Source: Trachythela sp. YZ-2020
Taxonomy: Eukaryota > Cnidaria > Anthozoa > Malacalcyonacea > Clavulariidae
Direction: 5' to 3'
Assembly (NCBI GenBank): GCA_016169945.1
Contig: JADLSH010000113.1
Location: 310,001 to 374,000, forward strand
DNA: 64,000 nt
The notes under the pieces were generated by a model. It saw only the letters and a list, made by a program, of their open reading frames with translations. It ran no database searches and was not told the DNA's origin. Both the position numbers and the translations under genes were made by a program. Below are positions 24,078 to 34,566 of the stretch, one piece after another (positions within the stretch are counted from its first letter, which is position 1; each line of letters starts with the position of its first letter).

Positions 24078-24115
24078 CGACCTGTTGTGTTTACTGCATA
24101 TGGTTTACTGTCAAG

Positions 24116-27100
24116 ATGGCGACCAGTCGAGAGCGTCTAGCAAGAAAATGTACTGCAAAACGTGGCCGTTCTCTGGTAAATGACGAGCTTCAGGCAAGAT
24201 TAAAACAAATAAAAACTATCTTACAGAAAGGGACTGACGATTGCAGCCAGGAAGAGCTAAATATCTTGCGAGAGTCGCCTGAAATGGTGGGAGAAATTGA
24301 ACGAAGAGCGGTGAAACAAGCGAACGTCAAGGCCCGAAAGATAGAGGTTGTTGTAATATCATTTTTAAGTATTTAGGGAAGGGATTGTATGTAATACTGG
24401 CCTTTTTACTTTTCTAGGTCTGTGATTCTCCAGAGGAACTTGTAGAAAAGGCCACACAGCTAGCAAATGCCATCAAAGGGGCGAATTTCGTAGTTGTTTA
24501 CACTGGTGCTGGTGTCAGCACGGTAAATAAATATTTCAAAATATTTTATAGTTTCTTATAAGCTAGCGCTGTATAGAAATGCCTTGTTCTACAATAAATC
24601 CACTATCCTGGGATAGTCCAAATAATGATATAATGTTGTCCTGGTTAAATAAAACTAGATTGATAAAACTTCAAGTCTTCAATACACCGTTTATTTATTG
24701 GGGTCGTATACAAATAATACAATTGATCCAATTCACCTACTACCAATATTAAACATAGGTTTATATTTTCGCATTTTATTTCTAGGCGGCTTCCATTCCT
24801 GATTATCGGTAAGAATTTTTTACATAAAAAAATTTGAAATATTTTAAATTGAATGTAGATATTAACTCTGGAATTTAAATTGGAAAACAATTATAAAACT
24901 AATATTTAACAAAGGAATTTGTTTGCAGGGGTCCAAATGGAATTTGGACAAAACTTTCAAAAGGAGAGTCAATAAAGTAAGGGAATTTGAACTGTCTTAT
25001 ATTTAAATTTGAAAAAAAATCAATTGTATGAACAACAAAGGAAAATTTGCCAAATGTTTTTAATAAGTTATGAGTACCTGGTACCAAACATAAGCTTTTG
25101 TCTTCATGAAAAAAGTCTTATTTTTGGATTTTTAAACTCACTGTATATATGCTGGATAACTCTGTCAGTTCTACACTGTTCTCTGTAGAGAGACAGTGTT
25201 ATTACAGGAGGAAACCAGAGCACCCAGCGAAAATATGCGGTGTTTTTTTAAAGTGAAAATGGAAGCATTCTTCTCACATGCAACTGAAAATATATTATAA
25301 TCAGACAACTGCATAATGCAGGAATCAACACTCTGGTGCTCTGGTCACAGAGGCAAAAGGCACATGTACTAACCACTGGGCCACAAACACCTGATAGTCA
25401 TATATGAAGTTTAGACTATTTTAATAGTAGAAGGTGTTAGTAGATGGAATAATCAAATGGAAATTTATATACTGCCAGGGGGCCTAAGTTGCATTTTTTG
25501 CAACTGTTGCAACTGCTCCTGACTAGGTCTAAAAAATGTATATAAATTTCCGTTAGAGTATTCCATCTACTGACACCTTCTACTATTAATCCCATCGCGA
25601 ACGAGGTGCAGAGAAAAATCTTGATATTTACCCATAGACTATTCTAAGCCATTCCTACATAAACTAGTCTCCTATAGATATGTTGAATTCTCTATATTTC
25701 ATTTTGTATAGGAACTGTACAAATCTTTCGGATGCTGAGCCGACCTTGACACACATGATTATTTCGAAACTCTATCAAGAACGACATGTACGGAGAGCAT
25801 ATTTCTTAGTTCAGAAAGCTTCAGCAGGAAACTCCTACTCAATTAGTTAAATTTCATTTATTTCGGGTCAGCAAAAGAATGGGTTTTGTTGGAGAGTAAT
25901 CTCTCCAGAAAAGTTAGCAGATAGAAAAATTTATATGATTTATGAAAATATTGATAGCACCTATAGTGTTAAAGTAATGATGTACCCCTAGAAATTCTCC
26001 CCTTTTCTATATCAATATTTCAAAGTCATGATGCTCCCCCCTTCCCACCCTGACAGATGATTTCATTGATTGTTGGATTAACGATGCCAAGAGGGGATAG
26101 GGGCCAAATCACCCCACACCCCAACATGGTGCCCTCGATAATCGTGGTATAACATTACCTGTGCCTCCCTCTCAGATTTGGGGTTCTGGACTGGCACAGG
26201 TCCTTCCTGTTGGAGCTTTGGACTTACACAATTGCTACAACCTAGTTTCCAGAAACTCTTCTTAAGGGCTAAACAGAAAAATTTCCTTGTTCACTGTGAA
26301 ATCCCTTGCCAGTCAATGTTAAGTTGCAAGGAGATATTATATATTTTTTATTATTTCCTAGGTAAAGCATGTTGTATCACAAAACTGCGATGGTCTACAT
26401 CTACGTAGTGGCTTACCAAGCGAGGCGTTGTCAGAAGTTCATGGTAACATGTATATGGAGGTTAGTCCAGTATGCTATATAGAGCAATGCTACATCCCAG
26501 AGAAGCCATGGTAGCCGTAGTGGATAAGCCTTGAATTCTATTTTTGCTAGGTGTGTACAGAATGTGAGCCTGAGCAAACCTATGTTCGAACATTTGATGT
26601 GACAGAAAGGACAGCATTACGTCGCCACAACACAGGTCGAATGTGTCATGTTTGTGGAGCAAAACTACGAGATACAATAGTACATTTTGGTGAGAAAGGT
26701 TGTCTGGAATGGCCACTCAATTGGCAGGGTGCCATTGATGCAGGGAAAGCTACTGATTGTATTGTTTGTCTTGGCTCAAGTCTCAAAGTAATTGAACACT
26801 TACCAGTCCAGTGATGTTTAATTAAACTATTGTTATTTACACTTGGATAGTTCTATCAGTTCTAAACTAACTTTATACTAGATTTCAAAGTCCTTTATAT
26901 AGAACTTAATAATTTGTTAAGGTTTTGAAAAGATATAATTCTCTATGGGGAATGACCAGGACGAAAGCAAAGAGACCACAGTTGTATATTATTAACTTAC
27001 AGGTATAGAAAATACAGTCAGATTTACAAGTTTTTTTTCTTGGCATCTCGTTCGATAGGACTAATAGTAGAAGGTGTTTGTAGATGGAATATTCAAACGA

Positions 27101-28182
27101 AAAATTAATATACATTTTTTTAGACCTAGCCATGAGCAGTTGGGAAAAATGGAACTTAGGCCCTCTGGCAGGAATTGAACCTGCGGCCCTGCACCGGAAT
27201 CACAGGGCCGCAGATTCAATTCCTGCCCAAAGGCCTAAGTTGCATTTTTCGCAACTGCTCCTGGCTAGGTCTAAAAAAATGTATAGTATTCCATCTACAA
27301 ACACCTTCTACTATTAGTCAGATTTACAACCCTATCGCTTATTTTGTCAAATGCATGAATAAATAATGAGCTTTGCAGCCAATCAACTTTCAAGATTAGG
27401 TCATGTGTATGCCCTTGTAAATGCTATGCTAAATAATCTGTATTACGTCATGCTAGATAATCCACCATTTTGGGTGGCAATATTGTGGATTTCATTGAAG
27501 TGCCGTTTTCTCAAGAATCAAGCCCATGATTTTCAGGGTGAAGGCACTTCGCACAAAAACTCGGCCACTTGTGTTCTAAACATTGCTAATTGTTTTATTC
27601 TAGTGGACTCCGAAAGATACGTCAGCAACTTTGAAAATTAACGGTCGGTGCGATGACGTCATGCAGCTCCTTATGGAAAAACTTGGGCTGGAAACTCCGG
27701 AATATAAAAGGTATATAACGATTATTGAGCTAACCCCAGGCTTAATTATACTGCAATGGTATTTCTTGTGGAAACAAATTTCTTTACCTTGAAGCAATAA
27801 TTCCAGATCTTCTATTTGTTGCCTGGTAATATTTTATGTTTTCTCTAATAAAAGAAAACATTAAATTTGATTACACATCTATCAGGTTATTTCACTCCAG
27901 AACAATTTTTGTTGCAGGAAATATGACCCATTATTTCGTCTGTGTATGCCACTACTAGAACATGAACTTAGCACGAAAACAACAAAGAATTTGGAGATTC
28001 TAGAGAGAACGAGGGACACTGAGCAATCAAATGGTGAAACAAACCCTTGTTTAATGCAAGATGTGAAACACGAGGAACAAGACACGGTAGAGTGGGACAA
28101 TGCGGAACATTTAGGAGCAGGGTGGTACGGCAAGGGTTATGCCAAGTTGAAGAAACCACGCAAACGACGGAAGCTTAAATAG
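24116..28182 (+). CDS. SIRT7: NAD-dependent protein deacylase, SIRT7-type sirtuin
   Basis: Class IV sirtuin; known members act in nucleus and nucleolus on histone H3 and RNA polymerase I factors. Ten exons join in phase to 423 residues: 24116-24346, 24418-24522, 24786-24808, 24929-24976, 25712-25787, 26362-26460, 26551-26787, 26922-27002, 27604-27710, 27918-28182. Motifs: NAD site [20 protein letters not shown], catalytic [12 protein letters not shown] and EVHGN (His), zinc pairs VCTEC and MCHVC, then [16 protein letters not shown] which is typical of SIRT6/7, and NLQWTPKD. The C terminus is basic ([10 protein letters not shown]), fitting a nucleolar signal. The start at 24116 has a good context (AAGATGG); an in-frame ATG 14 codons upstream adds hydrophobic residues and is less likely. 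Poly(A) signal at 28300-28305. Confidence 0.95.
25137..25391 (-). repeat. tRNA-derived SINE copy in SIRT7 intron 4
   Basis: On the minus strand it starts with a tRNA-like head GTTTGTGGCCCAGTGGTTAG (A box TGGCCCAGTGGT), then the family body (AATCAGACAACTGCAT inverted) and tail ending AGTGTAGAACTGACAGAG. The A box identifies the family as tRNA-derived. Confidence 0.7.
25421..25590. mobile_element. Fold-back MITE (TTAATAGTAGAAGGTGT ends) in SIRT7 intron 4
   Basis: Ends TTAATAGTAGAAGGTGTTAG and its inverse TGACACCTTCTACTATTAA. The interior repeats the same symmetry (GGGGGCCTAAGTTGC, AACTGCTCCTGACTAGGTC). Same family as the element at 27061-27317. Confidence 0.7.
27061..27317. mobile_element. Fold-back MITE with tRNA-like core in SIRT7 intron 8
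   Basis: Near-palindromic element of 257 bases with ends CTAATAGTAGAAGGTGTTTG / CAAACACCTTCTACTATTAG. The centre holds GGCAGGAATTGAACCTGCGG and the inverse CCGCAGATTCAATTCCTGCC, which look like tRNA T-arms (B-box-like) placed head to head. AGTCAGATTTACAA occurs both 45 bases left of the element and at its right edge. Confidence 0.75.
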
Positions 28183-28633
28183 ACCAGGATGTGATAATTG
28201 ATACTTATAGTACCTGGACACCACCACTGTGGTGTGATAGGGTTGGTGCCGAAAGGATAGAAACTCACATAATCTACGTATACAAGTATTTATATCATTA
28301 ATAAAAGATATGAACAAAGATTTTACCCTCCAGTAACACAGCAATACCAAAGAGAAAGGTTCATGGAAGAAATGACAATATGATAGACAGACCAACTCTA
28401 TCCTGCATATAATATATTTCATATGAAACTAAGGTTCAAATTATGTTACTCTATATTATTTGTATTCATTCAATGTGTGAATAAGTCATCAAATATTTAT
28501 GCATTCGAGTGTGGACTATTAAAGAAATTCTCAAACTTATTAATAATTCATGTGTGGAAACATAAAGTAAATCAGCTAGCGCGACGTAGTTTGGAAAAGT
28601 CGTAATAGGAAGAATAATATACATTACCTGTGC
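28183..28633. other. Intergenic region between convergent SIRT7 and the unnamed coiled-coil gene
   Basis: 450 bases, AT-rich, holding the 3' ends of both genes. AATAAA at 28300-28305 serves SIRT7. I see no further gene. Confidence 0.5.
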
Positions 28634-31600
28634 TTAATAATCTTGCATAAGTTCTTGTTCCAATCTTGCTAACTCCCTTACACATGCATCTCTCTTTTCT
28701 TTGATCGCAGCAATTATTTCATCATGACGTGCCAGAAATTCAAATAAATCACCCTTGATGTAAATTAACAATTCAGACAAAACAATTTCGTCAAATGCAA
28801 AAAGGGGGGCCACAGGCAACCAGATCGGCACCGTGACTGCTGTTGGTTGTATGAAAACTATTAAACACTTACATGAAAGATTGTTGATTGCAATTCCTGC
28901 TGTATATTTACGTCACTAGAAAGACATCAGAGAAATTCTAATTAAAAATTGCACAACCTAAAGGTACGTTCACACACAGATGCATGTTAATGATATTTGA
29001 AAAATACGTGGCAAACGTCATCTGGTGACATCAACTGAAATATTCGTCATTAACATTCAGCAAAACCTAAAATCGGCCCGACAAATCGCTGTGTGTGAAC
29101 GTACCTTAAAGCTTGAAAGCAGCAGATGGTGGTCAACCTGCAGTTATCAGAGTGGGAAAGTAATTATAATTCTTTTCATTATATGTAGTAGTCAAGATTG
29201 TATTTGGTGGCAAATAAGTAGAATTGAGAGATGTAGCTTAATTTTCTTGTCCCTATAAATGTCAACATTTCTGAAGTTGACCACCCTCTGCTGCTTTGTA
29301 ATGCTTGTAAACTGAAAACCACCTATAAACGTATTAGAGAGTCACCTACACTGTATAGTCGCGTAATGTCTCCACGACCATCTCTTTAAGGGTAGTAATT
29401 TCATATTGATATCGATTGACAATAGAAGAACTGTTTGGATTACCATATCCTAGAAAAGCATCCATAGAACATTAATGGCTGTTTTTGGTATACAATAGCA
29501 TATTCACAGTTTTATGATATAAACTGCAATGGTTTTTCTTTGTGGAAACAAATGTCTTTACCTTGGAGCAATCGTTCGAGATCCTCTATTTCTTTCTTGA
29601 TAATTTCACTGATTTGTAATCTTTTTATGTTTGTGCTAATAAAAGATGGCAAATTTGGATTACACAGTGTCACTTAAGAAGAAAACAGTAGAACTAATGA
29701 ACATGCAGTTAGAATTAATTAGGAATAGTTCTTCAATGTTTAATACCTTGGCTCAGATTTGCCACATTGCTTCCTGTCATGTTGACATTGAAAGGTATCT
29801 TCATTTTCCTACAGCAAAAATAGAATTATCATAATCTACTCGGCATGTTTATCATAGTACATCAAACCATACCACACCATTCATACAATACCAATCATAC
29901 CATACAATACCAATCATACCACACCATAACATACCACACCATCCAAACATACTTTTAAAATATATTAGTACTTACCAGATAGTTATAGTTGTGAAGAATC
30001 TTTGGTGGAATGTATTTCTGAAAAGAAAACATTTTCGTGAGTGTAAAGTGCTGTTGAGAGTCATTAGGCGATAACTTTCCCGAAGAAAAGGTAGAAAGTG
30101 CTAATTTCCTTCTAGTTGAGAGCTGAATCACAAAGGACGCAGCTCAAATGTGGCTAATCGAAGGCTTATCAGGGCACTTCTGGCTCCCAGAATACAACTC
30201 ATCTCTGATCAAAAAGCACAGCTAAGGTAGAAAGAACTGGAGAAAACCCCTCAAAGCACAGGAGAGAAGCAACCACAACTCTTGTCACATAAGTTTTCAA
30301 GCACATCAAGTCAGAGCATGGTTAATGATCCTCAGTAATAATACTTTACACTCGACCTACAATGGCGGTAATTAAAGCTAATATAATTCAGTGATAAGGA
30401 GCAATGCATTCACTCCAAGAATGAAATATAGAACCAGTCTGTTTACAATCAAACATACCTTAACCTCCTGAACAGGTCTCTCCAACAAAGTGTCTTCATG
30501 GCTCTGTAATGGTGGCAGACAATTGGCATCAGAGTGAAGTCCACTTGGTAATATTACAAAACAGTTTGGATCTGCAGGAATACCAATCCTAAAACATGAT
30601 GCATGGTAGGACAGTGGTTAGTCTAACACATGTCTTTCACATGAAGGTATACTCCACTAGCTCTCAAGATCTACCTACTGGGTAGAAACAACATACCATG
30701 CTCCACCATCCTCATCTGTTATCCAGGATTCCAGTGAATCAACACCACTTGGTAATCTATCAATTTTAAAAAACATTATTTATACAGGATAGCTCTATCA
30801 GTTCTAAACCTTTCTTCCTAGAGGTCCAAGCAAGGTCATCCCCTAATGGTTCGGTGTTAAACATAGAATTTAAACCTGCAGTGTTTGGTATGGTACAGTC
30901 AGACTGCATGTACTCTTACATGCAATTGAGGTGAAACAACTGCATAAAGCAGAAATCAAATCTCAGTCACAGAGATGAAAGGCTACACATGCACTAATCA
31001 AGTCAATATTCAATATATTTGATATTCCATAAACAGGTCTAAATTTTACGATTGCCTACCTTGGCGTCTTGTCAGAAATTCCATCATCTCCTTTGCTTAA
31101 ATTGTTAACAGTCTTGGTTTTAATCCCCTTGCCACGTTTTATCTCATGTCGAACCTGACTTAATGATTTATCCTGATTGAAAGGTCGCCAAACTGGATTG
31201 ACCAGTTGGTTCTCGGACTTATTTAATTTTACTTTCTTGGTTCCATGTGATGACTTTGGTACACTTCGAGACCTGCCAGTGCTGTAGGTTGCCCTTTGAG
31301 CGGTCGTAGGTGGTCTATTTACCAGTACTAAATAGAGAATTACCCAATTAATGCACATTGCTTTTGTCATTCCAGAAACTATCAACACTCCTCAATGGAG
31401 GGCAAAATGTACTAGGACATCCGAATGGAGGGGAGTTATTAGACTTCCCATTTCCTCCGTGGGGGCATTGTGGATATTTTCTATAATGACACAGTTTAAA
31501 ATAACGACGTACGATGCATCGAGACTCTAGGGAGAACAGTTTAGAACTGATAGAGCTACCCAGTATAAATATAGTTTAGTTGTCCTCCTGTAGTAATACG

Positions 31601-32191
31601 GTAACACTATTGCATCAGTCAATTCTTAAGCATTAGCCAAATTCATATTAGGGACGGGAAACTCGTCTTAGACGGGAAACTCAACTTAGACGGGAAACTT
31701 GTCTAATATGAATCCGGGGGCAGACAAGTTTCCCATCTAACTTTCCCATCCACGGGAAACTCGTCTTAAATCCGTCCCTAAATTAATATTCAGACGGGTT
31801 TTCACAGACGAATTTCCCGTCTAAGACGAGTTTCCTGTCCCTAATATGAATTCGACTAATGTCCATCCCCCCGGGCCACCCCTAGGCATTTGCACTTATT
31901 TTTTCTCTAAGTGTACAATTCCCTGGGGCTGGGCAGAAAAAGGGAAATTTTGCAAGTACTAATGCCGGGCCCCTGGGCAAAGAAAGTTTGCAAATGCCTG
32001 GGGGCTGGGGGTGGCCTGGCAATGCCAGAATTGACTGATGCATATAAACACTGGCCCAGAAAGGGATGGCTCAGTTAGTGGATCTAAAAAGCTTAAAACA
32101 TCATACCTTTGGACTCAAACAGCCCTTTCGCTAATCTTAACGCATCTTTCTTTTGCCCGTCTGTAAACGCTGTACTAGGCCGTGTTGTCAT
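28634..32191 (-). CDS. Unrecognised 327-residue protein with C-terminal coiled coil
   Basis: Ten exons join in phase: 32107-32191, 31060-31327, 30697-30756, 30459-30588, 29976-30017, 29747-29808, 29562-29635, 29350-29449, 28873-28915, 28634-28753. I recognise no family. The N terminus (MTTRPSTAFTDGQKK) is followed by a basic Ser/Thr-rich stretch (about 40-117), then a compact part with a notable Trp/Gly/Pro block (SWITDEDGGAWIGIPADPN) and QEVKKYIPPKILHNYNYL. The last third is helical and charged (ISEIIKKEIEDLERLLQ; HDEIIAAIKEKRDACVREL), likely coiled coil. No signal peptide or membrane segment. Consistent phases over ten introns and the protein-like composition make it a real gene. It could be a cilium or centrosome protein, but that is only a guess from composition. 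Confidence 0.75.
28960..29108. mobile_element. Fold-back MITE (AAGGTACGTTCACACACAG ends)
   Basis: Left end AAGGTACGTTCACACACAGA, right end CTGTGTGTGAACGTACCTT; the inner parts are also loosely inverted. Sits in an intron of the unnamed gene, just before a MITE family A copy. Confidence 0.7.
29110..29305. mobile_element. MITE family A copy
   Basis: Ends AGCAGCAGATGGTGGTCAAC and GTTGACCACCCTCTGCTGC around the usual interior (CTGCAGTTATCAGAGTG, TATATGTAGTAGTCAAGATT, TAGAATTGAGAGATGTAG). Confidence 0.7.
29855..29950. repeat. CATAC/CACAC pentanucleotide microsatellite
   Basis: About 95 bases of units such as CATACCACAC, CATACAATAC and CAATCATAC in an intron of the unnamed gene, between the exons ending at 29976 and starting at 29808. 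Confidence 0.8.
30780..31000 (-). repeat. SINE copy in intron of the unnamed gene
   Basis: Contains GGATAGCTCTATCAGTTCTA, TTCCTAGAGGTCCA, GCAGTGTTTGGTATGG and CAGTCACAGAGATGAAAGGC: the complete family body read on the minus strand. Confidence 0.65.
31611..32043. mobile_element. Nested fold-back elements
   Basis: Outer ends TGCATCAGTCAATTCT and AGAATTGACTGATGCA. Inside lies a second inverted pair: AATTCATATTAGGGACGGG at about 31640 and its inverse ending near 31857, rich in repeats of GACGGGAAACTCGTCTTA. One fold-back element has apparently inserted in another, within intron 1 of the unnamed gene. Confidence 0.65.
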
Positions 32192-33211
32192 GGACTGGCC
32201 TTTCAACAAACCATCATAGTTACTATACGTCTATAGTATACTGTTGAAGCAAAAATAAATCTTTTGTGCGGCTATTGAATAAAAGTACACAATCAAACCT
32301 CACTTTTTATGTTAGAAATATAGAAAATTGATCAAAAATCCAGCTCAAATTGAGTACAAAACACAGAATTCGCAAAACTGTTTTACTGTGCATAAGTTTT
32401 TTAAACAATACAACCCCCGGGAAAACAAAAATGTCTAATGACTTCTACGATAACTTTTCCATATCCAGGGGGGGGGCCCTAAATAATTAAAGTAGGTAAA
32501 TAGTAAATACTTACCTCCAAAAAGAAAAGTATCATCCATAAGGCCACTATTTGTTGAATATTAGTTTCTCATCAGAGGCTTTCTTCAAAGTTCATGCGGG
32601 CGGGCGGCCATTCCATTATCTCATATTCTCATTATTACCCTAGAACTTGTGATGACCACCATGACTCAATAAAATTACTTAAATTTTCGCTCTAAGTATT
32701 ATAAGTAAAACCATGTAAAAAATCCCTTAGACAAGAAATAGTATCAAATACAGATGGAAAATTATAATTTAGAAAGAAATTTGGTAGATTTTGGTTTGAT
32801 ATTTGACAAAACTGCGATAATGGCCATCGATGCGGCTTTGTAAAAGCCATGCGGGCGGAGGATGAGAAACTAATATTTAACAAATAGTGGCCTAAACGAA
32901 CTTTAACGAAGTGATCTCCAAATCTCAGCGCGACTATAGCACGCTACATATATGATTCTAAATGCAATTTTATAGCTATTTGCATACTTTAATTCATTTT
33001 AAAACATATTTCAAGTGTTTTACGGCTTTTATCTACTTTACCCCGCTTGTCTGGGCTCCTATGGTCAAAACAGGTCAAAAGGAAATGGGAGTACTTCCAA
33101 TGTTCCATTCAGTGACGTATAAAAGTGAAAACTGAAAAGTGTGGGTCTGTTTCGCTCATGAAACTTCCTGTTATTCTTACTGTATTACATCATGTCACAC
33201 ATCATGCATAT
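32192..33211. other. Intergenic, upstream of the unnamed gene
   Basis: About 1 kb. It must hold the promoter of the unnamed gene. It also contains a loosely inverted stretch around 32530-32890 (CTATTTGTTGAATATTAGTT and AACTAATATTTAACAAATAG), probably another fold-back element of about 360 bases. No gene seen. Confidence 0.4.
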
Positions 33212-33219
33212 ATGATCAA

Positions 33220-33907
33220 TAGTGATGGGCGATACCACCAGTATCGGATTCGATACGATACCGATTACTTTTTCGTAAAGGTATCGAGGTATCGATTACC
33301 CAAACGATTACTTCCTCCAATTTTCAACATAATAAATGTAAGTCACTTAATAAAGACCAGACTGTTAAAGAAGTATATTGTAGACTTTAATTCAGCGTCG
33401 GCTACGGACATATAGAACAAATTGAGGGTTGCTTCGCGTGTGCCTAAAGGATATAAACAAAATCTCGACGTTTCGAGCTAAAGCCCTTCGTCAGGAGAAA
33501 TTAGTAGGATTATTAGTAATTTCTACTGACAAACTCAATTTGTTTTCTACAGTAATAGTAACGCTTGTAGTTCAGAATTTTCCGCCATTTAATCCATGAA
33601 ATGATGAAAAAACAAAAATTTATTTCCCGCCTTTTTCATAATTTATTCTGTCGGGGAGGTCAGGAATATAATAAGGGAAGTGGATAGAATGTCAAACAAA
33701 GTAAAGGATGTTTGATTAAATTGATAAATGCAACAAAATACAAAAAAGTACGTAAATTTTATTGGAAATAAACATGAAAACTACAGGATTATAATAAATG
33801 TCTAATTTTAAAAGTAATCAAAACACTTTTTCGATACCGTGCAGTATCGACTACTTCCGGTTTGGGCCTGGTATCGATACCAAGTAATCGGTAATCGCCC
33901 ATCACTA
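33220..33907. mobile_element. hAT-type non-autonomous transposon, 688 bp, 8-bp target duplication
   Basis: Starts TAGTGATGGGCGATACC and ends with the inverse CGCCCATCACTA, followed by further inverted words (GTATCGATACC). It is flanked on both sides by ATGATCAA (33212-33219 and 33908-33915), a perfect 8-bp target duplication typical of hAT. No transposase frame inside. Confidence 0.85.
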
Positions 33908-33939
33908 ATGATCAAATTACAATTTCCATTCATTGGACA

Positions 33940-34566
33940 TTGGCGCCAATCTGTTTATGAAAAGTGAAGCACAGTTATTTCGACGAACTTCGAAGGAATC
34001 TTACAGTTTTAATACTGTTGAATATTTTCACTATAAAGTTTATACTAAGGTACTACTACATATTGCTACTTTATCGCTTCATTAAGCTATAATTTGTAAA
34101 CTGCTACATTTCATACAAAAGAATGTTGCGCTTGGTTGGTGCGGGATAAAATAGATCATGTTTAATATAGGTCACTATATTTCAATGTTTTGTCAAATCT
34201 GGTTGACTACCATTTGCTACACGATAGTGCTTAGTGAAATCCACCTACAAAAAGCCTAAATAGCTCGTATATACTTGTGTAGTAATGGAATTATAGTAGG
34301 CACGCGCGTTTATTTCGCTAATTTGCTTACATGGCAAAAAATTACACCCGTTACTTTTTTGTTATTAGAATAAATACAAGATTACATAATGCTTAATAAC
34401 TTAAATCAGTAAACGGTACTAAATACTCGGTTTTATGAAACTATTTTTGATTTTGTATGCAAAGCCTTCTTAGAAACTGAATTATTAATAAGTGGCATAA
34501 TTTCTTAGAAGTTTGTATTGTATATTTCTTAGAGATTTATCAGAAAAGCATCAGCGACTAGCCACA
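33940..34566 (+). promoter_or_regulatory. Upstream region of FHA-Death copy 1, part of the inverted duplication
   Basis: Clearly homologous, in inverted orientation, to about 40775-41650: shared words include ATTTCCATTCATT, CACAGTTATT, GGGATAAAATA, ATATTTCAATG, TTTGTCAAA and a partial MITE family A end (ACCATTTGCTACA). The promoter and 5' UTR of copy 1 must be here. Possible UTR splice acceptors (TTTCTTAG) occur near 34508 and 34532. Confidence 0.5.

Noticed and set aside
27150..27235. tRNA gene
   Set aside because: Has T-arm-like words on both strands but no full cloverleaf; it is the centre of a fold-back element.
29460..29560. Direct splice of the exon at 29976-30017 to the one at 29350-29449 in the unnamed gene
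   Set aside because: Phases do not match; two further exons (29747-29808 and 29562-29635) restore the frame and continue the helical sequence.
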